Positions 35,130-43,946 of a DNA stretch of 64,000 nucleotides are shown here, one piece after another (the stretch's first letter is position 1; each line of letters opens with the position of its first letter). The stretch comes from JAIBJN01 sp963775505 (lineage in GTDB: Bacteria; Actinomycetota; Thermoleophilia; Gaiellales; Gaiellaceae). Location: assembly GCA_963775505.1 (NCBI GenBank), contig CAVZIL010000008.1, forward strand, positions 1 through 64,000, given 5' to 3'. The notes beneath the pieces were generated by a model. That model made no database searches. It saw only the letters and a program-made list of their open reading frames with translations, and was not told the DNA's origin. The translations under genes and the position numbers were made by a program.

Positions 35130-35219
35130 ATGTCCGAAATCTACATGTGGAAAGATCGGTAAATACGCACAAAACGGACGATCTTGCCGTCTGGCATGTG
35201 GAGCTTTTGTCTATAGCGC
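35130..35219 (-). promoter_or_regulatory. AT-richer leader of mgsA with inverted and direct repeats
   Basis: This 90-base gap is strikingly AT-richer than its surroundings. It holds an inverted repeat AAGATCG (35152-35158) / CGATCTT (35179-35185) and a direct repeat CATGTGGA at 35144-35151 and 35195-35202, spaced 51 bases, close to five helical turns. A promoter for the mgs genes is likely but I cannot fix the -35/-10 boxes. Confidence 0.5.
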
Positions 35220-36608
35220 TCAGAACCGCGTCAGGTACTCGGCCACCTCCCAGGGGGTCACCTGCTCGTGATAGCGATCCCACTCCTCCCGCTTCACGCG
35301 GATGAAGTAGTCGGCGTAGTCCTCGTCCCGGCCGCGGCCCAGCGCCTTGCGGATCACCTCGTTCGTCTTCAGCTCGTGCGTCGCCTCGAGCAGGTTCGCC
35401 GGCAGCGTCTCGAGCCCGCGTGCCGTGAGCTCGTCGTAGGGGATCGTGTAGAGGTTCTCCGCGTTCGGCTCGCCGGGGTCGATCCCGTTGGCGATCCCGT
35501 CGAGGCCGGCCGCCAGGACCACCGTCGCAGCGAGGTATGGGTTGCAGGAGCCATCGATCGTCCGGTCCTCGACCCGGCCCGGCCCCGGGATCCTCAGCAT
35601 CTGGGTGCGGTTGTTGTAGCCGTAGCTGATCCAGACCGGCGACCACGTCGCGCCGCTCGCCGTCGTCCCGACCTTCAGCCGCTTGTAGGAGTTCACCGTC
35701 GGGGCGGTCACGGCGCTGTAGGCGCGCGCGTGTCTCTTCAGGCCTCCGATGAAGTGGTAGGCCGTCTCCGAGAGCCCGAGCCCCCGCGGGTCGTTCTCGT
35801 CCAGGAAGAGGTTCGTCTCGCCGTCCCAGAGGGACATGTGGAAGTGGCAGCCGTTGCCGGTCAGGTTGGAGAACGGCTTCGGCATGAACGTGGCGAGGAT
35901 CCGCCGCCCCTCGTCGCGGCCCTTGCGCTCCGCCAGCTGGTGGACCATGTAGCGGAAGAAGATCGCCCGGTCGCAGCTCGTGAGCGCGTCGTCGTAGGTG
36001 AAGTTCTGCTCGAACTGGCCGTTCGCGTCCTCGTGGTCGTTCGCGTAGTTCCCCCAGCCGAGCTCGTTTACGTAGCGCGAGATCGTCGTCAGGAAGTCGT
36101 AGTGCCGCGAGAGCCCGTTGAGGTCGTAGCAGGGCTTCTCTAGCGTGTCGAGCGCGTCGGCGAGCCGGATGGAGCCGTCGTCGAGGAGCTCGACGAGGAA
36201 GTACTCCAGCTCGAGGCCCATCTTGAGCTCGAACCCCTGCTCCCGCGCCGCGGCGAGCTGGCGCCTGAGGATGGTGCGCGGGTCGTAGGGCCACTCCTCG
36301 CCGTCAACGGTGATGTCGCAGGCGAAGCGGGCGACCGTCGGCTCCCACGGCACCGGCGTGAAGCTGGCGAGGTCGGGGATGGCCGCGATGTCGGGGTCGC
36401 TCGGCACCTGGCCGATCTCGCCGGCGGCGAACCCGGCGAAGCCGGCACCGTCGGTGACCAGGTCGTCGAGGTTCTGGGCGGGGACGAGCTTCGCGCTCGG
36501 CCGCGCGTACATGTCGACGAACTGGGCAAAGTAGAAATCGATGCCGCGCTTCTCCGACTCCTTGCGGATGTCCTCGACGGTGGGCGCGGCGGCGCTCGCG
36601 GTGGCCAT
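35220..36608 (-). CDS. gmaS: Gamma-glutamylmethylamide synthetase (type III glutamine synthetase-like)
   Basis: 462 residues of the GlnA superfamily (GlnT/GmaS branch). Ligates methylamine to glutamate with ATP. Visible: ELKMGLELEYFLVEL (metal-binding Glu), EDANGQFEQNFTYDDALTSC, the ATP-site region KPFSNLTGNGCHFHMSLWDG and NNRTQMLRIPGPGRVEDRTI with the catalytic Arg residues. The classical glutamine synthetase adenylylation loop is absent. AAAGGAGGAG precedes ATG 36608. Its position ahead of mgsABC and the sarcosine-oxidase-like dehydrogenase identifies the N-methylglutamate pathway; in isolation a plain type III GS would be the alternative. Confidence 0.88.
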   Translation of the reverse strand: MATASAAAPTVEDIRKESEKRGIDFYFAQFVDMYARPSAKLVPAQNLDDLVTDGAGFAGFAAGEIGQVPSDPDIAAIPDLASFTPVPWEPTVARFACDITVDGEEWPYDPRTILRRQLAAAREQGFELKMGLELEYFLVELLDDGSIRLADALDTLEKPCYDLNGLSRHYDFLTTISRYVNELGWGNYANDHEDANGQFEQNFTYDDALTSCDRAIFFRYMVHQLAERKGRDEGRRILATFMPKPFSNLTGNGCHFHMSLWDGETNLFLDENDPRGLGLSETAYHFIGGLKRHARAYSAVTAPTVNSYKRLKVGTTASGATWSPVWISYGYNNRTQMLRIPGPGRVEDRTIDGSCNPYLAATVVLAAGLDGIANGIDPGEPNAENLYTIPYDELTARGLETLPANLLEATHELKTNEVIRKALGRGRDEDYADYFIRVKREEWDRYHEQVTPWEVAEYLTRF

Positions 36609-36674
36609 GCAACTCCTCCTTTGGGGACGCCCCGGACGATAACCGGCGCTAGCCCATCCGCCGATGGCGCCTTT

Positions 36675-38402
36675 CTACAACCGGTCGGGCCGCTGTGTGT
36701 GGACTTGCGCCGTCCCCTGCGCCTCCTGCAGGCGCACCATCTTCACCGCGATCTCGACCATGAGCCAGTCGTCCTTGCGCAGGTCGAGGCCGGAGAGCTC
36801 GCCGATCCGTCGCAGGCGCTGGCGCAGCGTGTTCGGGTGGACGTAGAGCGCCTCGGCGGTGGCGCTGATCGAGCCGCGTCGGCGCAGGAACTCCTCCAGC
36901 GTCCGCAGGAGCGCTGTCGAGCGCTGCCGGTCGTACTCCGCGATCCGGGCGACGGCGTCGCGGTGGGCGTCGCGCACGCCACCGTCGAACGGCATGCGCA
37001 GCAGGTACTTGTAGGGGCCGAGCTCCTCGTAGGCCATCACGCCTGGGGTCCCCTGCAAGACGGTCGTGCCCAGAAGCGCGTGCCGTGCCTCCTCGAAGCC
37101 GGCCGCGAACGAGGCGGCGCCGCGGCAGACGTTCGAGAGCCCGATCGAGACATCTTCCTGCAGCTCCTCCTGGAGCTCGCGAACGACCGCGACGAGGCGT
37201 TCCTCGCCGTCGGACGGAACGCGAAGGAGCGCGCGCGTAGAGTCGTCGCGGCGGTCCACAAGCGAGCCCGGCACCGCCGCCGCGAGCGCGCGCTCGAGCT
37301 CGTCCGACGGCGGAGAGGCTGCGAGCACGACGTAGCGTTGGTCGAGGTCGCAGCCGAGGCGCGCGGCGCGGCCTTCGAGCCCGGGCAGCGACTCGCCGCG
37401 CGCGAGCTGCTCGAAGAAGTCCTTGATCAGGTTCTTCTCGGTCAGCCGGTCGATCAGCTCGATCTTCTTCAGCGCCACCGCGGTCTGGTTTGCGACCGCC
37501 CGGGCGAGGTCGACCTCGGTGGTGCCGCTGGCGGCGAGCAGGCCGAGGAGCTCGTCGTTGGCGACGAGCGGCACGGCCACCGACGCCGAGCGGCCGCTCC
37601 GGGCGAGCTCGGGGCCGAGCTCGGAGAGGCCGATCTCGCGCGGCGCCTCCGCGCGCTCGGGCGCAGATGCGCGCACGTGCAGCACCTCGGAGGCGGGATC
37701 GAGCAGGTACAGGTGGCAGGACTCCGCCCGCAGGAGCTGTCGCGCGCGGGACACGACGGCCGGGAGCACGGTGTCGAGCGTCCTCGCCCCCGCGAGGATC
37801 TCGCCCAACTCGGTCAGGTGCTCGAGCTCGTCGACTCGTCGGCGCATCTCCTCGTAGAGGCGCGCGTTCTCGATCGCACCCGCGACGAGCGACGCGCTCG
37901 AGACCAGCACCTCCACCTCGGCCTCGCTGAACTCGCGCGGTGCCTCGGTGTGGCTGGAGATGACGCCGATGACGTCCCCGTCCTTGCCGAGGATCGGGAC
38001 CGAGACCAGCGACTGGAATCGGTCCTCGTCCAGCTCGGGGACGTACTTCACCCGCGGATCGTCGAGCAGCCCCTCCCGGATCCAGGCCGGCTCCTTGCGC
38101 TCGGCAGCCCACCACGCGAGCCCCTCGCCCCGCTCGAGCGCGATCTCGCCGACCAGGTGCGCGTACGGGTCGGGCGCGGCCGCCAGGACGAGGCGGTCCT
38201 CCTCGACGAGGTACACGAAGCACGCATGTACCGAGCACGCGTCGGTGAGGAGTTGGACGACGGCACCCAGCACCTCTTCCAGGTCCAGGGAAGAGCCGAT
38301 CGTCGAGATGATCGCGTACAGGAACCGGTTCTCACCGGTATGGGTTCCAGGCGCGCCTATGGGCGCATGGTAAGCCGAATTCCAGTCCGGGTCACGCGAC
38401 AT
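36675..38402 (-). CDS. GAF-domain transcriptional regulator, PucR/CdaR type
   Basis: 575 residues. Two GAF-like sensor domains (residues 30-190, with AHLVGEIALERGEGLAWWAA and SLVSVPILGKDGDVIGVISS; and 200-340), a middle CdaR-like region (residues 350-480) and a C-terminal PucR helix-turn-helix (LEEFLRRRGSISATAEALYV; NTLRQRLRRIGELSGLDL). PucR/CdaR proteins activate purine, allantoin or sugar-acid catabolism; here the gene lies 66 bases upstream of gmaS on the same strand and downstream of formate dehydrogenase, so control of methylamine use is likely. No ribosome site at the chosen start; an internal start is possible. Confidence 0.82.
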   Translation of the reverse strand: MSRDPDWNSAYHAPIGAPGTHTGENRFLYAIISTIGSSLDLEEVLGAVVQLLTDACSVHACFVYLVEEDRLVLAAAPDPYAHLVGEIALERGEGLAWWAAERKEPAWIREGLLDDPRVKYVPELDEDRFQSLVSVPILGKDGDVIGVISSHTEAPREFSEAEVEVLVSSASLVAGAIENARLYEEMRRRVDELEHLTELGEILAGARTLDTVLPAVVSRARQLLRAESCHLYLLDPASEVLHVRASAPERAEAPREIGLSELGPELARSGRSASVAVPLVANDELLGLLAASGTTEVDLARAVANQTAVALKKIELIDRLTEKNLIKDFFEQLARGESLPGLEGRAARLGCDLDQRYVVLAASPPSDELERALAAAVPGSLVDRRDDSTRALLRVPSDGEERLVAVVRELQEELQEDVSIGLSNVCRGAASFAAGFEEARHALLGTTVLQGTPGVMAYEELGPYKYLLRMPFDGGVRDAHRDAVARIAEYDRQRSTALLRTLEEFLRRRGSISATAEALYVHPNTLRQRLRRIGELSGLDLRKDDWLMVEIAVKMVRLQEAQGTAQVHTQRPDRL

Positions 38403-38442
38403 GCGGCGAGGGATGGGCCCCGAAGGCGCCCGTGCCCTCGCG

Positions 38443-41160
38443 CTACCGCGCGGCCGGCCTGAGCGAGCCGCCGAGCGGCTCGACGCGCACGGCGCTCGTC
38501 TTGTACTCCGGCGTGCCGATGAGCGGGTCTCCCACGTCGTGCGTGAGCCAGTTCACCTTCGCCTCCGCGAAGTGGAGCGCCATCCAGACGAGGCCGGGGT
38601 AGACGCGGTCTCCGAGCTGCGCGCGCGCCTCGAGCTCGCCGCGGCGCGACACGAGCCGCACCCAGTCGCCGTCGGCGACGCCGAGCGCCGTCGCGTCCTC
38701 CGGATGCATCTCGACGAACGGCTCCTCCTGCTTCTGCGTGACTCCCTCCTCGCGCATCGTCATGGTCGCCGAGTTGTAGTGGTAGAGCGTGCGCCCGGTG
38801 GAGAGGACGAACGGGTACTCGGAGTCGGGCTGCTCGATCGGCGGCTGGTACTCGACCGGGAAGAACTTGCCTTTCCCGTTCGGGCGCGACGGGCTCGGCG
38901 CATGCAGGTACGCCGAGCCGGGATCGTCGCGATTGGTGCACGGCCACTGGAGGCCGACCTCCTCGATCCGGTCATAGCGGATCCCCGCCCAGAGCGGGGC
39001 CAGGTCGGCGAACTCGTCCCAGGTGTCCTCGGGCGACGTGTACTCGGGCCAGTCGGCGCCCAGCGCCTCCGCCAACTCGACCACGATCCGGAAGTCCTCG
39101 CGCGCGTTCCCCGGGCACGGCACCGCCTTGCGGACCCTGTTCACGCGGCGCTCCGTGTTCGTGAACGTGCCGTCCTTCTCCGCGAAGCTCGAGGCCGGGA
39201 AGATGACGTCGGCGAACTTCCGGTTGGAGTCGTTCAGGAAGAGGTCCTGCGCGACCACGAAGTCGAGGTGCGACATGCCTTCCTCGACGTGGTGCGAGTT
39301 CGGCTCGGTCTGCACCGGGTTCTCGCCGACCAGGTAGAGCGCGCGGATCCGGCCGTCGTGGAGCCCGGACATGATCTGGTCGAGCCGGTAGCCCGGCGCC
39401 GTGGGAACCTCGACGCCCCAGACCTCGGCGAACTTCGCGCGGATCTCCGGGTCGTCGACCGGCTGGTAGCCGGGCAGGTAGGAGGGATTCGCGCCGGCGT
39501 CGTTCAGGCCCTGCACGTTGTTCTGTCCGCGAAGCGCGTTCAGGCCGGTCGACTCGTAGCCGAGGTGTCCCGTCATGAGCACGAGGTTCGAGAGCGACCA
39601 GATGTTGTCGACGGCACAGGCGTGCTCGGTGATCCCGAGCGTGTAGAAGATGGCCGCGTGCCGCTCGCGGGCGTACTCGCGCGCGGTGGCGACGATGTCG
39701 GCGGCCGGGACGCCCGTGACCTTCTCGGCCTCCTCGGGCGTGTAGCGGGCGACCACCTCGGCCACCGCGTCGAAGTCCTCGGTGTGCTCGGCGATGTAGG
39801 CGTCGTTCTGGAGGCCCTCCCTCAGGATTACGTGCATCATCGCGTTGACGAGCCAGACGTCCGACCCGGGCCGGAGCTGGAGGTGGCGCTTCGCCAGCTT
39901 CGTCAGCCAGATCTTCCGCGGGTCGGCGACGACGATCGTCGCGCCCTTGCGGGCTGCCTTCTTCATCCGCAGCGCAAGTACCGGGTGAGCCTCCGTCGTG
40001 TTCGAGCCGATCACGAGGATGAAGCGGGCGTTCTCGATCTCGGGGATCGAGTTGGTCGTCGCGCCTCTGCCTAACGACCTGACCAGGCCGTAGAGGGTCG
40101 GAGCGTGTCAGGTGGCTTCGCAGGAGTGGACGGAGTTCGTCCCGATCGCCGTCCGCGCGAGCTTCTGGATGAGGAAGTTCTCCTCCATGGTCAGGCGCGC
40201 GGACGAGAGGAAGCCGATCGTCTGTGCGCCGTGCTCGGCCTTCACCCGGAGGAGGCCTTCCGCGGCGACCTGGTATGCGTGCTCCCAGGTGGTCGGGTGG
40301 AGCTCGCCGTCCTCGCCGCGGACGAGCGGTTCGGTCAGCCGGTCCGGGTGGTGGACGAAGTTGAAGGCGAAGCGGCCCTTGACGCAGAGGTTGCCCTCGT
40401 TCGAGACATAGTGCGGCTCAGAGGTGACCTTGACGATTCGTTTCGTCTCCGGGTCGACGTTGAGGTCGAGCTGGCAGCCGACGCCGCAGAACGTGCAGGT
40501 CGTCTTCACCTTCTCGAGGGCGTGCTCCGGGCGCTCGGTGCCCTCCTCGAACTTCTCGTAGATGGCGCCGGTCGGGCAGACCGAGAGGCAGCCGCCGCAG
40601 AGCTCGCACTCGGTGTCGAGCCACGAGTAGCCGTGCGTCGGCACGATGCGCGCATGCGGTCCGCGGCCCTCGAGCGAGAGGGCGGAGCACTGCATGACCT
40701 CCTGCGTGTAGCGCACGCAGCGGTTGCAGAGGATGCACGCGTCCGGGTTGTAGCCCATGAACTTGTTGCGGTCGTCGTAGGGCTCGCGCCGGGCGTCCGG
40801 GAGGATGAAGGGTGCCTCCGCGTCCAGCTCCTCCGCCAGGTCGACGAGCTCGTTCGGGCGCCCACCCGGATCGGGGTTCAGGTGCTCGGTGAGCAGCATC
40901 TCGGTCAATGTCTTCCGGAACTGCGGCACCGACGAGTTCGTGGAGACGACCATCCCCTCGGTCACGCCCGTCGCGCAGGCCGGGAGCGGCCGCGGCGAGC
41001 CCTCGACGCCGACGACGCACATGCGGCAGCCGCCGTAGGGGTCGAGCTTGTCGTCGTGGCAGAGCGTGGGGATGAAGACGCCGTGCCGCGCGGCGGCGTG
41101 CACGAGCAGCTCGCCTTCGGGGGCGCTGACGGACTGCCCGTCGAGCGTAAACTCGAGCAC
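38443..41160 (-). CDS. fdhA: Formate dehydrogenase alpha subunit, probable selenoprotein (in-frame UGA)
   Basis: 905 codons if UGA at 40110-40108 is read as selenocysteine (residue 351). N-terminal NuoG-like 2Fe-2S (CHDDKLDPYGGCRMCVVG), two 4Fe-4S sites (CILCNRCVRYTQEVMQCSAL; CELCGGCLSVCPTGAI), then the molybdopterin domain with CTFCGVGCQLDL. The UGA stands in NSVHSCEAT-U-HAPTLYGLVRSLG, exactly where FDHs carry Sec or Cys ahead of HAP(S/T). The same frame continues without a break into ENARFILVIGSNTTEAHPVL and the bis-MGD-binding C-terminal domain (residues 790-905). Oxidises formate to CO2, the last step of the C1 route. GTG 41160 with GGAGG 12 bases upstream. The Sec machinery is not in this window. 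Confidence 0.88.
40064..40107 (-). other. Candidate bacterial SECIS hairpin after the FDH UGA
   Basis: Starting 12 bases after the UGA, the mRNA can fold: lower stem CCUCU/AGAGG, upper stem GGCCU/AGGUC (one G-U pair) and apical loop GGUC. E. coli fdhF SECIS also presents GGUCU in the loop at a similar distance. The internal loop is asymmetric (2 against 7 bases), so the fold is plausible rather than certain. Confidence 0.5.
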
Positions 41161-41189
41161 GCTTCGATCCTACCTCCGCGGCAAGGGGC

Positions 41190-42113
41190 CTAGGGACCTG
41201 ACGCGTAGAGTGTGAGCGTCTTCTCGGCGGAGCGGACGATCCGGTCCCGAAGCTCGCGCGGCGCGAGCACCTCGACCTCGTAGCCGTACGCCCCGAGCGT
41301 GTGGTACGCATGGTCGATCCCGTCGAACCGGGCGGTCACCGTCGTCCTCTCGCCGTCCTCGAGCACCCGCGCGTCACGGAGGTACCGGACGCTTTCTCTG
41401 GGCAGTCGCATGGTGACGGTATAGCGAGGCCTTCCCCGCTCGAACGCTTCCGAGCGCTCGGCCCACGCGGCGCCGAGGTCGAAGTCGGCCGGCCGCGCGC
41501 TCTCCTCCGGCCGCTCGTGCGCCGAGACGATGCGCGACGCGCGATAGACGCGCGCCTCGCCGCGGCGGCGCGCGAGGAGGTACCACACGCCGGCCTTGAG
41601 CACGAGTCCAAGCGGATCGAGACGGCGCGAGACAACCGACGAGCCCTCGCGGTAGCGGATGTCGAGCCGTCGGTCCCGCCAGAGGGCCCCGGCGATCGTC
41701 GGGAGGTGTGGGACGCGGTCCTCCTCCCGAAACCAACCCCGCGTGTCGACGTGGAAGAGCTGCGAGGCGCGGCTTGCGCGCTCCTGTACCTCCGCCGGCA
41801 GGGAGGCGAGGAGCTTGAGCCGGGCCGCAGCAAGCTCGCGTCCGAGGCCGAGCTCGGCCGCGGGGCTCACGAAGAGCGCCTCGGCCTCTGCCGCGGCGAG
41901 ACCGGTGAGCTTCGTGCGATAGCCGCGGTCAAGCCGGTAGCCGCCGGCCGCGCCGCGCGTGGAGACGATCGGGATCCCAGCGGCCGAGAGCGCTTGGACG
42001 TCGCGCTGCACCGTTCGCTCGGAGACCTGCAGTGTCCCGGCCAGCTCGAGGGCGGTCATCTGACCACGAGTCTGGAGGACGAGCAGGAGCGAGACGAGAC
42101 GGGTTGCGCGCAT
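41190..42113 (-). CDS. WYL-domain transcriptional regulator (YafY type)
   Basis: 307 residues: N-terminal DeoR-like helix-turn-helix (MTALELAGTLQVSERTVQRD; AAGIPIVSTRGAAGGYRL) and a WYL domain in the C-terminal half (RRLDPLGLVLKAGVWYLLAR with the W-Y-L core), ending in a WCX-like tail. Divergent from the ABC exporter genes over about 63 bases, so it probably controls them in response to a small ligand or nucleic-acid signal. Confidence 0.85.
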   Translation of the reverse strand: MRATRLVSLLLVLQTRGQMTALELAGTLQVSERTVQRDVQALSAAGIPIVSTRGAAGGYRLDRGYRTKLTGLAAAEAEALFVSPAAELGLGRELAAARLKLLASLPAEVQERASRASQLFHVDTRGWFREEDRVPHLPTIAGALWRDRRLDIRYREGSSVVSRRLDPLGLVLKAGVWYLLARRRGEARVYRASRIVSAHERPEESARPADFDLGAAWAERSEAFERGRPRYTVTMRLPRESVRYLRDARVLEDGERTTVTARFDGIDHAYHTLGAYGYEVEVLAPRELRDRIVRSAEKTLTLYASGP

Positions 42114-42176
42114 GCTGTGACCGTAGTTCCAGAATACGACAGAAGATGGCGGGATTGTCCTCTAGGCTGGGTGCCG

Positions 42177-43160
42177 ATGACCGGCGAAGCGGCCATCGAG
42201 ACGCGAGAGCTGCGCAAGTCGTACGGCGACGTCGTCGCGCTTGGCGGCGTCGACCTGACCGTCGAGGCCGGCATCGTCTTCGGGCTGCTCGGCCCGAACG
42301 GCGCCGGCAAGACGACCGCGGTCCGGATCCTGACCACGCTGCTCGCTCCCGACGGCGGCTCGGCCTCGGTTACCGGCCTGGACGTGGTGCGTCAAGGGGC
42401 GAAGGTTCGAGAGCGGATCGGCCTCGCCGGGCAGTACGCGGCCGTCGACGAGAACCTGACCGGCTTCGAGAACCTGGAGATGGTCGGGCGCCTCTACCAC
42501 CTCGGGCGCCGACGCTCGCGCGAGCGCAGCGCCGAGCTACTGGCGAGCTTCGACCTGACCGATGCCGGCGGCCGGCTCGTCCGCACGTACTCGGGTGGAA
42601 TGCGGCGCCGTCTCGACCTCGCGGCGGCGCTCGTCGCCAGGCCGCCCGTCCTCTTCCTCGACGAGCCGACTACGGGCCTCGATCTCCCGAGCCGGATCGC
42701 CCTGTGGGAGGCGATCGAGGCGCTCACGACGCAGGGGACGACCGTGCTCCTCACCACCCAGTACCTGGACGAAGCCGACCGCCTCGCCGATCGCATCGCC
42801 GTCATCGACCATGGCCTTCTGATCGCCGAGGGCTCCTCCGACGAGCTGAAGCGGCGGGTGGGCGGTGACAGGCTCGAGGTGCGCCTGGACGACTCGAGCC
42901 GGTGCGACGCGGCCGCGGCCGCACTCGCCGTTATCTCCGAAGGCGCTCCCTTCACCGAGGACGGGACGCTGCGCGTACCGCTCCGCACACGCGCGGGAGC
43001 CATCGCCGAGGCCGTCAGGCGGCTCGACCACGAGGGGATCGGGATCGACGACATCGCCCTGCGCAGCCCGACGCTGGACGATGTGTTCCTCGCCCTCACG
43101 GGTCACGTGGCGGAAGAGCCCGGCGAGGTCGAGCGGCGCGAGGGGAGGAGCGCGGCGTGA
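42177..43160 (+). CDS. ABC exporter ATP-binding protein (DrrA type)
   Basis: 327 residues. Walker A LLGPNGAGKTTAVRILTTLL, Q-loop GLAGQYAAVDENLTG, signature YSGGMRRRLDLAAALVARPP, Walker B VLFLDEPTTGLDL and the switch His replaced by a Gln in LLTTQYLDEADRLADRI, as in many DrrA-like ATPases. The C-terminal 90 residues match the DrrA extension. ATG 42177 fits the domain start; no strong ribosome site. Stop overlaps the permease start (GTGA). Confidence 0.88.
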   Translation: MTGEAAIETRELRKSYGDVVALGGVDLTVEAGIVFGLLGPNGAGKTTAVRILTTLLAPDGGSASVTGLDVVRQGAKVRERIGLAGQYAAVDENLTGFENLEMVGRLYHLGRRRSRERSAELLASFDLTDAGGRLVRTYSGGMRRRLDLAAALVARPPVLFLDEPTTGLDLPSRIALWEAIEALTTQGTTVLLTTQYLDEADRLADRIAVIDHGLLIAEGSSDELKRRVGGDRLEVRLDDSSRCDAAAAALAVISEGAPFTEDGTLRVPLRTRAGAIAEAVRRLDHEGIGIDDIALRSPTLDDVFLALTGHVAEEPGEVERREGRSAA

Positions 43161-43930
43161 GCCCGGTCGCCGCCACCGTCTCGGACACGTTGGTGATCGC
43201 GAAGCGAAGCCTCCTCCGCATCCCGCGGCAGCCGGACCTGCTCGTCGCCTTCACGATCCAGCCGGTGATGTTCGTGCTGCTCTTCGTCTACGTCCTCGGC
43301 GGCGCAATCCAGACGCCGGGGTTCGACTACGTCGACTTCCTCATGCCCGGGATCATCGTGCAGTCGATGGTCTTCGGCGGCTTCGTCACGGCCCTCGGGC
43401 TGGCCGAGGACCTGAAGAAGGGGCTGATCGACCGGTTCCGCTCGCTACCCATGGCCAGCTCGGCGCTCCTCACCGGGCGCACGCTCGCGGATATTGCCAC
43501 CAACGTCACGCAGCTCGCGATCATGATCGTGGTCGGCCTCCTGGTCGGCTTCAACTTCACGACGAGCGTTCCGGAGATCCTGGCCGGGATCGTGCTCTGT
43601 CTGCTCGTCGGCTACGTCTTCTCCTGGGTCTTCGCCTTCATCGGGCTGGTGGCATCCTCGCCCGAGGCGGCCAATGGCTACGGCTTTACAATCATCTTCC
43701 CGATCACGTTCATCTCGTCCGCGTTCGTCCCGATCGAGTCGATGCCGGGATGGTTGCAGCCGATAGCCGAAGCAAACCCGGTCACCTTTATGGTCGATGC
43801 CGTCCGGGCGCTCTTCATCGGTACCCCGGCCGGGAACTCGATCTGGGGCACGCTGGTTTGGTGCGTCGTGATCGTGGGCGTCTTCGCGCCCCTGTCCGCC
43901 TGGCGCTACCGGCGGGCCGTCACGCGCTGA
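43157..43930 (+). CDS. ABC-2 type exporter permease (DrrB type)
   Basis: 257 residues with six transmembrane helices and the ABC-2 pattern: QPVMFVLLFVYVLGGAI, a central RFRSLPMASSALLTGRTLAD coupling segment, PITFISSAFVPIESMP and the end helix. Pairs with the ATPase directly upstream as a drug or lipid exporter. GTG 43157 overlaps the ATPase stop. Confidence 0.87.
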   Translation: MSPVAATVSDTLVIAKRSLLRIPRQPDLLVAFTIQPVMFVLLFVYVLGGAIQTPGFDYVDFLMPGIIVQSMVFGGFVTALGLAEDLKKGLIDRFRSLPMASSALLTGRTLADIATNVTQLAIMIVVGLLVGFNFTTSVPEILAGIVLCLLVGYVFSWVFAFIGLVASSPEAANGYGFTIIFPITFISSAFVPIESMPGWLQPIAEANPVTFMVDAVRALFIGTPAGNSIWGTLVWCVVIVGVFAPLSAWRYRRAVTR

Positions 43931-43946
43931 CCAGCTGCCTCCTCAC

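Noticed and set aside
40108..40110. UGA read as a true stop giving a truncated 350-aa FDH
   Set aside because: The same frame continues for 555 conserved codons and the codon lies at the known Sec/Cys site.
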